Part shown: in pieces, positions 55,304 to 64,000 of the stretch
Numbering within the stretch: the stretch's first letter is position 1
Layout of the letters: each line of letters begins with the position of its first letter
Source of the DNA: Calvatia gigantea
Taxonomy: Eukaryota; Basidiomycota; Agaricomycetes; Agaricales; Lycoperdaceae
Direction of reading: 5' to 3'
NCBI GenBank assembly: GCA_025093985.1
Contig: JACAAK010000004.1
Coordinates: 3,906,001 to 3,970,000, forward strand
Length of the DNA stretch: 64,000 nucleotides
Translations under genes and position numbers: made by a program
The notes under the pieces: model-generated
Database searches by the model: none
Seen by the model: the letters and a program-made list of their open reading frames with translations, nothing else
What the model was told of the DNA's origin: nothing

Positions 55304-56215
55304 TCAGGAAGCTTCGTCAAAGTCACCATTGACTACAGCAGAGGTGAGGGCTTTCTTGGTGGCTCTGATAAGGTATTTTCCATCGTTTGAGCATGTAAAG
55401 AAGACAGGCAAGTGGCTTCACCCATCCTGCGTTTTCCAGTAGTGTTGGTCCTTTTCTTGCCCTGGTAACACAGTGTGGAATCTTGCAGAAGGGAGAAAAA
55501 CTGATACAAGTTGTGGTGGAGTGATAGTTTTGATGAAGTGGCAGAGCAAGTTGACTTCTTCTTTTATGGAGACAGTTGTTTCTTCATCCATAGGCATGTC
55601 AGATCAGGTTGGTGGTGTGGGGTTAATTGTGGTGTGGAGTTTGGAGAGGGTACTGTGGATCCTGTCAATGAGGGCATCAATCTCTGGGTCTTCGGTGGTT
55701 TTATCACGTCTGAGTAAGTTCATTGCTACATTGGCGAGCTCTAGAAAGATGTCGGCAATATCAAGGTGCTTAAATACTTCTAGCCCAAGGTCGATGTGGT
55801 TGTGAAGGCTGTGGACATGGTTTTGTTCACTGGGTGTGAGTGTGGATTGTTTTAGGGACCAGAAGATGGTGGGGATGTGCTGGTTGGTGGATGAGGAGGC
55901 ATTGGCAAACCCTACATACATGTCAGCAAAGGTAATGCATGTGGTGGCAAGGGCAATGTGCCTGTTGATGACTAGCCGCTTGTTCTGAGTGGTGATGGCT
56001 TCCATTTCACTGTTGGTGGCCTTGTCAATGTCTTTCAGTAGGGATTCAAGGAGCCCCTGTGCTGGAGATGGTGTGGTGGCAAGGTTGTAATGAGTGCCTT
56101 GGGGGGCAGGTGCTTGGCTGTTGCCTGGCTCTGGGAGGGGGATGGAGGAGATTGTAGTTGGATTAGGGTGGACGAGGGAACAAATAGTGACATGGTTGGC
56201 TTGGGAGGAGGGCAT
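55304..56215 (-). pseudogene. E4 ORF3
   Basis: ATG at 56215 lies six bases after the pol TAG, in the same frame. It gives MPSSQANHVTICSLVHPNP and is open for 203 codons to TGA 55604-55606, then continues in frame to 55304 with one more TGA. The N-terminal part is complete (QGLLESLLKDIDKATNSEME, ITFADMYVGFANASSS, IADIFLELANVAMNLLRR). Relative to E2 it lacks about 25 codons between HYWKT and QDG, an in-frame deletion. Together with E1 and E2 it shows that ORF3 is a constant feature of this family. Confidence 0.8.
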
Positions 56216-56221
56216 GTTTGG

Positions 56222-59200
56222 CTAGTTTCTTTGGTTTGGTAATGATTTTTTGTTTCTTCTACCCCCCTTTTTATGGGTATCCTCTGGATGCCTTTTCTGG
56301 TAGTCCGCTTTTGTGTCTTGAGCATTTGTCAGGTTGGATTCCACTGTCCATGTACAGTATCTTCTTCATTGCTGTATTCTTTCCAGTGGACTAGGAATTG
56401 ATAGCCCCTTCTGTGTTTCCTTCACCCGCAGATTTCCTCTACTTCGTACTCTTCTTCATTGTTGATGATGATTGGGTCAGGCACTGATGGTTGTTTCTGA
56501 CTTGGGAACTCGGCCTTGTGAGTTAGTGATAGGAGCTGTTCATTGAATACATCATGGATGGCCCATCTGTCTGGCAATGTCAGCTGATATGCTGCTTCTC
56601 CTATCTTTTCCTTAATAAGGAAAGGGCCATACTGTTTTTGGCCTAGCTTCTTTGATACTTGATTGGTATGGATGTTTGTGTTCTCCAGCCACACTGCATC
56701 GCCTATTTGGTACATTTTGGTGTGGGTCTTGTTGTAGTCATATTGCTGTTTCATCTTTTCTTGGTATGCTCGTAGTGCTGATGAGGCATCATCTCAGGTG
56801 GTCTGAAGTTTCTTTAGGAAACCCATGGCTGCTGGGTTGTTTGTCAGTGGTTCGTTTTTCCCTTTCCATGGGTTTCTTCTGTAATTTAGGAAGAATGGTG
56901 TCGCTTGAGTTCCTCCATGTTGTTTGTTGTTATACTGAAATTCTGCAATGGGGAGCCATTCTGCCCAGTCGTCCTGGTTGTAATTGCAGTATAAGTGGAT
57001 GTATGTTTCTACTTCTCTGTTGATGTGCTCTGTTTGTCTGTCTGTTTGTGGGTGGTATGCTATTGATAGGTGGCATTCTATGCTGAGCCCCTTAAATAGT
57101 TCTTTGGTGAATTCTGATGTGAATTGAGGTCCTCAGTCGCTGAGTACTTTCCTCAGTAGTCCATGTAGCTTCCATATTTCATCCCGATATATCTTTGTGA
57201 TATCCTTGGATGAAATGTCTGTGGTAGTCGCTATAAGCCATATTATTTTTGTGAAGTGGTCTACAACGACCAGTACTGTGTCTTTCCCTTTTGACTCTGG
57301 TAGTGGTCCAATCATATTGATGCTAATTTCTTCCCAAGGTCCATTTGGGACTGGGAGGGGGTGTAGCGGTGATTTGAGCAGTGTTGTTCTTGCCTTATTC
57401 CTTTGGCAGGCTTGGCACTCTTGGATATATTTCTTCATGTCCTTTTGTATTGTTGGCCACCAATAGTTGTGGCTGATTAGTTCCATCATTCTGTGTTGGT
57501 CCAGGTGGCCTGTGTCTGGCACATTGTGGTACTGTATTAGGATTTCTTCTCATAGCTTTGGGTCAGGTGGGATGTATGTGCTATTTTGTCTGTAGATGAT
57601 TCCATGTTCCTTGGTGAGCTTGGACTCTGGCTTTCTTAATTCAGTGAGGACTGTTGTCTTGCATTGGGGCTTGTTTCAGATCCATTCTAGGAATGTTGGT
57701 TTGAGGAATAGTTCTGCTCGTAAGAGCACTGTGTCGTCTGTGTTCTCCTTTTGCAGCCAACTTTCCCGGATCATGGTGACTAGTTTGTCTTCTTGTTCCT
57801 CTGGTATTAGGTGGATTCGGGATAATAGGTTGGCCTTTGTGTTTGTCTTCCCGGGTACATGTTGCAGTGTGAAGTCATAGTCCTGTAGGCATAGGTACCA
57901 TCGGGCTTGCCATCCGTTCAGTTTTTACAGTTCCCAGTAGTATTTCAAATTTTTGTAGTCGGTCCAGATTTCAAATTTTTCCTCTGCATCCAACAGGTAG
58001 TGTCTCCATTCCTTTAGGGCATGGATGATGGCCAGTAGCCCTTGTCATATATTTCATAATTATGTTCTGCTGGTGATAGTGTTCATGATGTGAAGGCGAT
58101 TGGGTGCCATTTGCCCTTCTGTAACTGGGATAGTACACCTCCTAATGCATAGTCTGATGCATCGACTTCTACCCTGAATTGTCCTTGTCTTTGTGGCAGG
58201 GTTAACATGGGTTCTTCAGTGATGCATCTTTTAAGATGATCAAAAGCCGTTTGGTGTTCTTGGTTCCATTCCCATGTGGCTGCTCCCTTGAGTTTGTTTA
58301 GTGGTCCGGCAATCTTGCTGAAGTTTTTTATGAAGCATCGATAGTAGTTGGCAAAGCCGAGGAACCTTTCTACTCCTTTTGTGTTTTTCAGCTCTGGCCA
58401 GTCTCACACCAATTTGACCTTTTCTTCTTCCATTTCGATTCACCCATGTCCTACTTTGACTCCTAACATAGGGATTTCTTCTGCATCAAAGATGCATTTG
58501 GTTCGTTTGAAACACAGATTGTATTGTGCTGTGCACTCCAGGAACCGTACTGTCCGTTCTCTTAGTTGCTCCTTGGTGTCACCAGGAATGGCAAAGTCAT
58601 CCATATAGTTCACAATATCTCCGTTCTGCAGTAGGTCACGGAAGATGCTTGTCATCATTCTGGAGAAGGTTCCTGGTGAATTGCTGAGTCCAAAATACAT
58701 GACTGTTGGCTTGAAGAGCCCTTCATTGGTGAGAAATGCAGCTTTCCATTCATCTCCTTCCTTAATCCTAACGTTGTTATATCCCCAGATGATATTGAGC
58801 TTGTTGAAATATTTGGCCTTTCCGAGTTTGTCAATCACCTCGCCAATTCTTGGCAACAGCATTTTGTCCTTGATTACCACATTGTTTAATCACCTATAGT
58901 CCTGAATTAATCTCTTTGATCCATCCTTCTTGGGGATGAAGAAGGTTGGTACTGCATATGGGGATTTCAATGGCTGTATTTATCCTGATTCCAGGTTCTC
59001 TTTGATGAATGCTTTGAGTTCGTCCTGTTCTTTGACCATCATGTTGTAAGTTCCTGTGCTTATCTCCTTCGGGGCGTCCTCTATTAGGATTATTTCATGA
59101 TCCCATTTGGTTCATTCTGGGAGTTTGTTGAATGTTGTTTTGTTGAACAGATGCGTGAATGGTTGTATGTAGTCTGGTAAATCCTTTAGTTTGGTTGGGT

Positions 59201-59736
59201 CTGGTTCATCTTCTTCTTTCCATAAATCTTCTGTAGTGGCCATGCTCTGTGTCTTTTCCATGATGGGAATGTTTCGGTGGGGGAATTGGCAGCTCTGTGG
59301 ACACTGGGTGAATTTGATTTCTCCATTATTCCAATCTACTTCTGGGTTGTGTTTAACCAGCCAGTCATGTCCTAGAAAGACCTCTGCATGGTCTTGTAGT
59401 TGCACAACTGACACTTCGATCTGTTCTTTGTGTCCTTGAATGTCTATGTCAATTGTGGCCATTTCTGTTACTTTTCCGCCCTGGTTTGGTGTCCCGTCTG
59501 CATTTAGTACTAAGACCTGTTGTTCCAGTTTTTGAGTGGGAAGTTTTCTTCATCTACCAGTTTTTTGCTGATGCTGCTGGTTGTACACCCTGAGTCAACA
59601 ATCGTGTCCACCATTATTTCTTTTTCTGCCATTTGTATCTTTCCTTTTAGGTTTAGTTCATACTTTCTTCTCTGAGGAATTATGTAGAATTTGTCTGATA
59701 TCCTAGATACAAGCTTTCTGACTCTCAAGGTAGCGC
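56222..59736 (-). pseudogene. E4 pol
   Basis: Minus-strand order: protease (TIVDSGCTTSSISKK), RT (FNKLNIIWGYNNVRI, NYMDDFAIPGDTKEQ), RNase H (VDASDYALGGVLSQLQ), integrase (HRMMELISHNYWWP, CQACQRNKAR, SINMIGPLPESKGK) and chromodomain (YQFLVHWKEY). The RT active site is intact, while TGA and other stops interrupt the frame (for example near 58437, 57540 and 57130). Confidence 0.88.
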
Positions 59737-61492
59737 CTACTTGGAGTCTTTGGGAAAATCCTTCTTTTCTTCATCGACCTCCTCTACTCCTTGAACCTGT
59801 ACCTTCTTTGGTACAGTGCAGGCTTTTGCTATGTGGCCTGTTTTTCTGTAGTTGTAGCAAGTCAGCCCCTTGGGTTTCTTGCAATCTTTGGCCATATGTC
59901 CAAAAATGCCACAATTATAGCACTTAGGTTTCCCTTTGGCATTGAAAATGTGGCGTCAGCTACCTATCTCCATGGGTTCTCCCATTCCTCCATAGGTGGT
60001 GCCAGTGTTTGTTTTCCTATCTCCTTGATACTCGGATGCTTTGTATCCTTGTCTGATGGAGAGTATGGCTTCTTTCCATTCCATGTATGTGTCTGGTCTG
60101 GCTGAAGGTGGGTAGCCAGTAATCATATGTATAATATTCTGTCAGGTGTTTTTCCTAAGTAGGAACATGGCATGCTTGTTATCGGTCTTGGCTTTGCTTT
60201 TCAAAACTTCAAATTCAATTAGGTAGTCGGTGGTGTTTCGATTTCCTTGTTTGAATTTTTCGATCTGCCATTCTGCTTTCCTGTTTGAGGTGTCGTCCAA
60301 GAAGGTCCTTCTAAATTCCTCGGAGAAGACCTTCCAGTCCACTGAATCTTCGGATTCCAGGATGGTTGGTGCTCTCATGGCTGCATATGCTCCTGCAGTT
60401 CCTCTTCATAGCCTGGCTAGGACTGCTATAGCTTTGTCATCTGCTGAGACTATCTTGTTGAACTTCATGAAGAGCGTCATTGCTCTCCACCAGTCGTCGA
60501 ACTTGGTGCGGATGCCATCAAAATACCCTGGATCTGGCACTAGGCCTTTCCCACTGGGCATTGTCATGAGTACTACTGCATTGTCAGTCATGTCGGAGTT
60601 GGTTTCTGATTCTGTTTTGTCTGAGCTTGATTTGTCTGATTTCTCCTGATGGACTAATTCTTCCTCCACTAGGTTGAGTTTGTTTAGAAGTTCTGATAAT
60701 ACTTCTTCTTCTGCTGAGTTTACTCTGGGTTCATCGTGTGTTTCTCCAGTTGGTTCTTCAGGTACTTTGGGGTTCCCTGTTTCTTCTTCGTCTGATGTTT
60801 CGGATTTGTTGTCAGTGACTTTGAGATTCGGTTCTGTTAAGTGCAGGTCACACGGGTGAAATGACCGGAGTCTAGACGCCCGGGATGATGCGTGGATGTG
60901 GACGAAGATGGACAAAGCAGGCAAACTTGGGAGGACCGTAGCTTCAATGTATGTGTTGTGCCCTCCTGCCGACAAGTGGTCCTAACTTCAGAATAAGGGA
61001 CGAGGACAGAGTCAGAGGTGGAGACAGAGACAGAGACAGAGGTAGAATAGAAGTAGCATGTCGCTAAGTAGATTTCAGACTGAGGATTACAGGCGAAGTA
61101 GCTACAGTTTATATACACAAGGAAGTATGGTTCTACAAAAGGAAACTACTATGACTTCAGGTACAGGCTAGGTATGGCCACTAGATAAAAACACTGGGAA
61201 TGCAACTAGCTAAAAGGAATAAGGTGAAACAGGAACAATATGAATGGTAAAAGGGATTGCAAGGGAAACAGGAGTAGGTATGACGACTGGAGAAATGTAC
61301 AAGGAGGATAATCAGAAATTAACATCAGACATACATAATAGTAAGAATGGAGAGCGGGGGAGACGGGGGAGAGCAGGTGAGAGCGAATGGTAAATAAAAT
61401 ATAAAGTATAGTCTGGATAAGAGCGGGTGAAGCGGGTGAGCATGTGTACGGGTTGTGACAGGTTCTCTGTATTCGTCTGGGTTTGAGCTCAT
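59737..61492 (-). pseudogene. E4 gag, interrupted by a solo LTR
   Basis: ATG at 61492 starts MSSNPDEYREP. After 626 bp of inserted LTR the frame resumes as TEPNLKVTDNKSETSDEEE. The capsid part (GIRTKFDDWWRAMTLFMKF) and zinc knuckles follow, down to the conserved TAG at 59739-59737. Some stops are present (for example at the LARL-stop site near 60405). Confidence 0.85.
60835..61460 (-). mobile_element. Solo LTR, 626 bp, in E4 gag
   Basis: On the minus strand it begins TGTCACAACC and ends ACTTAACA, with perfect 5-bp duplications (GGTTC on the plus strand) at 60830-60834 and 61461-61465. It keeps many CpG dinucleotides, unlike the surrounding E4, so it is a younger event. It has the same length as the E3 LTR, but the sequence is unrelated. 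A GACAGA tandem run lies at about 61022-61042. Confidence 0.85.
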
Positions 61493-61571
61493 ATACTAGC
61501 TCCTGGGTTGTCTTTGTTCAGGCCTGTTTCAGCCTACTCCTTGCAAGGTGAGGTGGGGACGCTTAACTAAA

Positions 61572-61876
61572 TGTTATGACCTTAGCCTGAGTAAACCTCA
61601 GGTTGCAACTTAGGCTAAGACTTGAGGGCGAGTAAGGGAATGAGAACAAGAGGTGGTTAAGCATACCAAATACAATGAGTGTATGTATGCTTAAATACAA
61701 GGAATCATCCAGTTGAATGGATGGGGTAACTATGATGAAACGTCCAGTAAGGTAGGCATAGTTAGTATGAGTCATAACCGGAGATTGCTTGACAGAAATA
61801 GGTGAAATGGATGTACTAGTAATGTAGGAATGCAGACAAGGGCGGAGCACAATGTGATCGGTAAAAAACCATAACA
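61572..61876 (-). repeat. E4 5-prime LTR
   Basis: This 305-bp LTR is paired with 54974-55278. The internal sequence next to it has the same TTTAGTTAAGC block as E1 and E2 (TTTGGTTAAGC). Confidence 0.92.
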
Positions 61877-62575
61877 TATAAGCATGTTTTCCCCAGATTG
61901 GAAACCATAAGTCACATTCTCTTGGAATTCAATTTTAACAATGCCATCTGTGCAATCAATTGCCAATGAGGTGCTATGATCCTTACCACATGCTTCCATC
62001 ATGGTGAGATTGGCAACCTTAATTGTTAATGGGTACTCCAGGAAAATTGAGCTGATGCTGATCATACCTGGGCCCAGGGCATTAAGGAATATGAGTAGCA
62101 CTGAGTCCATGAAGCCCAACCAGAATGAAAGTGTTGTCCTGTCTGAGGTGAAATGCTTGAGCTGGTTGAAGAAACCAGATGTCACACAAGACACAATATC
62201 AGTCTCCCAAGGAACCAGACTTCCAGACATGTGATACTGCTCCATCCACTCTGCACTGAAGATATGTAGAAGGATGTCCTTGACAATGAAAATGGCAAGG
62301 ATGTGCCAGAGGATGGAGATGACTGTGAAGATGGCTTTGGCTTCTACAAGGGTGATGTTTGAAGGGAGGTTGAGAGGGACTGGGTTTTGTCCTACAGCAT
62401 ATGCAAGGATAATAGAGGAGGTCTCGAGGATGCTGAATGCACCTACTCGAAGAAAAAATTTGCATTTGAGACTGGAGCAAGGGGGTGCATTTTTGGGATG
62501 AACATTGGTTTTGGGGTAGGAAGGTTTGCCTTGCCCTGGAGGGGGGAGAGCAATGTAGCAGGCTGGTAGGGACAT

Positions 62576-63544
62576 AGCAATGGGAGGTGTGGAAGCTAGT
62601 TAAATCTACTACTGTTTTAATACTTATATTGTGGCTTATTTGCTGATTTTAGCTGTGATTTGTATGTTTTTGATCAGTTGGTAGGAGGAGATACCAACAG
62701 TACCGGGAATGATAGCAGATGGTAGTAACTGGGACTCCTGCAACACATAAAGTTACCTTGATGTAGGCACGAAACCTGTTTTCAACAATGATTGTTATAA
62801 TTTCTTCTCATCAACCTGTAACATTGACCAATAATGGCGTACACTCATGATTCAGGAAATTCAGACCTCAAACAACAATTCTTCCCTTGAATTCAGACCA
62901 GGGTCACTTTTATTCATGCCTGCCATCCAGAGGTACTCATACTACAAGTCTTCATCACTCCATGTTTCATGTAGTACCACTGCCGGCATCCGGACTTTGC
63001 TTCAACACCATCCAGGAAGCATCCTAGACACCGGCTTGTATAACCAAAGTTTGGCCTGCCGCCTCTGGGAGTCCATGCTTTAATACAACGACACAGTTTG
63101 TTGAGTCACAATGGATATGGTATTTCGGACGTGAGTAGAAATGTGATGTAGCTTCACATTGCAAGCTCAGGTGGCCACAAGTGGAATTGCGGTGATTCCC
63201 CTCAATGATGGCAGTGTAGTCATGTGGAAGTACCCTAAAACCTGTCCATCATTTGAATGTTGGATGGATCATATATCCAGGATACCTGATGATATCGTGT
63301 CTAAAAAGATCGTCGATGCAGAATCTTGATGATGAGTATGCACTCAGCATTCCTGGGGTTAATGGCGACTTGGGCAAATCTAATGACAAGGATGGATATG
63401 TTGTAAACATCCTGGTGGCCTTTCTACTAACCGGAGTATTGACAAGTGTCACAAATAGTGCAAGTTGACAGAGATACTATTTTCATACATTCTACAAGCA
63501 CAAGACATCCTTCGCCCACTTGCCCTCATAGTGCTATTCTGTCT
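62576..63544. repeat. Upstream flank of gene X and start of duplication unit 4
   Basis: 62576-62700 matches the upstream flanks of X in units 1 and 2. 62995-63190 matches 16436-16620. 63249-63452 matches 48716-48976. No gene is recognised. Confidence 0.55.
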
Positions 63545-63720
63545 ATTCCTCATCCTCATCCTCCTTTTGCGAGGTTTCCTTCCATGCTTCCTCAGAAATT
63601 CTCTGGATTCACGGATGGGCCTGTGATCCCTGCTGTGAGTTTGGAATGGCCCCTTTGTACTTAGGACCAGGTGCCAGGCCTGGACTGCGTCTGGGACTTT
63701 GCTTTACGGGCATTAACAAT
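63545..63720 (-). pseudogene. Coatomer beta-prime C-terminal fragment, unit 4
   Basis: The minus strand reads KVPDAVQAWHLVLSTKG, then HSKLTAGITGPSVNPENF and EEAWKETSQKEDEDEE with a one-base shift. This is the C-terminal tail of COPI beta-prime, in the same form as unit 3 (VEAWTSDLKPKDCSKLAAGI). It shows that another copy of the duplication unit starts here and continues beyond the window. Confidence 0.7.
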
Positions 63721-64000
63721 GATAGAACATGACAAGGGAATAAGGTAGGGAACAGACCTGAGCATGCACCTGTGTATATAGCGCTCCATTGGGTGCACAA
63801 CCTGTTCGGGCGAGCAATTCTCCGAATTTTTCGGGTTCAACCAACTGGAGAAGTGCTGTGAGTACAAGGCACTGTTGCTTCCTCGACTATACATAATGCC
63901 TGTATTAGTAAATTCAAAATTTCAGGAATCTACAATGTTTCTAGCTCCTTGAATGATTGTCACTATTAACTTTTCCGTCCCAAAGACTCAACGCAATCAA
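63721..64000. other. Window edge, nothing recognised
   Basis: It probably continues the coatomer-derived part of unit 4, but no further match could be read. Confidence 0.3.

Larger units (their letters stand above)
54974..61876 (-). mobile_element. Ty3/Gypsy chromovirus E4, inserted in gene X of unit 3
   Basis: The ends are TGTTACGACC and CCATAACA on the plus strand, with perfect target duplications TATAA (54969-54973 and 61877-61881). The two LTRs are 305 bp each. The total of 6903 bp includes a 626-bp solo LTR, so the element proper is about 6.3 kb. It belongs to the family of E1 and E2, transcribed leftwards. It keeps the active-site motifs VDSG and YMDD, but also carries stops. Confidence 0.95.
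53473..62575 (-). pseudogene. Membrane protein X, unit 3 (split by two insertions)
   Basis: The ATG at 62575 (MSLPACYIALPPPGQ) and the first three membrane segments lie at 62575-61877. The coding sequence stops at the E4 insertion and resumes at 54973. Exon 2 (LPMLE-like LPMMEVSLTDDY, GFLFLGANSTLQ, VCDPQMYLAPATVTL) runs to 54298, is cut by a 443-bp insertion, and continues 53838-53473 to the same stop as unit 1. Apart from the insertions it is closely similar to unit 1, with C-to-T type changes. Confidence 0.85.

Overview
The window looks like nuclear DNA of a filamentous basidiomycete, most likely an agaricomycete. The protein-coding genes have 52-75 nt GT-AG introns, and most of the sequence is LTR retrotransposons of chromovirus (Ty3/Gypsy) and Ty1/Copia type. 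No prokaryotic feature, rRNA gene or convincing tRNA gene was seen.

Left part (1-12.2 kb). This is the CpG-containing, gene-bearing part. It holds a decayed dispersed repeat (three copies in 290-3300), a small two-exon gene (3675-3995) with an inverted broken paralogue nearby, a secreted amidase-signature enzyme on the minus strand (7449-9549, one intron), and a divergently transcribed, apparently intact Atg22-type vacuolar transporter (10043-12213, ten exons including a 20-nt microexon).

Middle (12.4-19.9 kb) and right flank (48.2-64 kb). These stretches are copies of one segmental duplication. Each unit contains, along the plus strand, a broken coatomer beta-prime (COPI WD40) fragment, a broken fragment of the neighbouring Atg22 gene, a conserved linker, and a minus-strand gene for a multi-pass membrane protein (called X here). 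X is intact in unit 1 (14493-16216). It has a premature TGA in unit 2 (18052-19760). It is split by two insertions in unit 3 (53473-62575). A fourth unit begins at the right edge.

Centre (19963-48217). A Ty1/Copia element (minus strand, TSD CTTTA) sits beside unit 2. A gypsy element E1 (20161-43282, TSD GTAAA) is inserted in its LTR. A second element of the same gypsy family, E2 (25860-41359), and an unidentified 1.3-kb insertion lie inside E1. A third, younger gypsy element of another family, E3 (28341-37485, TSD CAATG), lies inside E2. A fourth gypsy element, E4 (54974-61876, minus strand, TSD TATAA), interrupts X in unit 3 and itself carries a 626-bp solo LTR.

The most notable finding is that the E1/E2/E4 family carries an extra open reading frame of about 300-330 codons downstream of the chromodomain integrase, in all three copies. 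E3 carries a different extra 3-prime coding cluster with a cysteine-rich C-terminus. All elements are decayed mainly by C-to-T changes. In E3 the seven stops in gag and pol are TGA at expected CGA arginine codons, and nearly all differences between its two LTRs are at CpG, which points to deamination of methylated cytosine.
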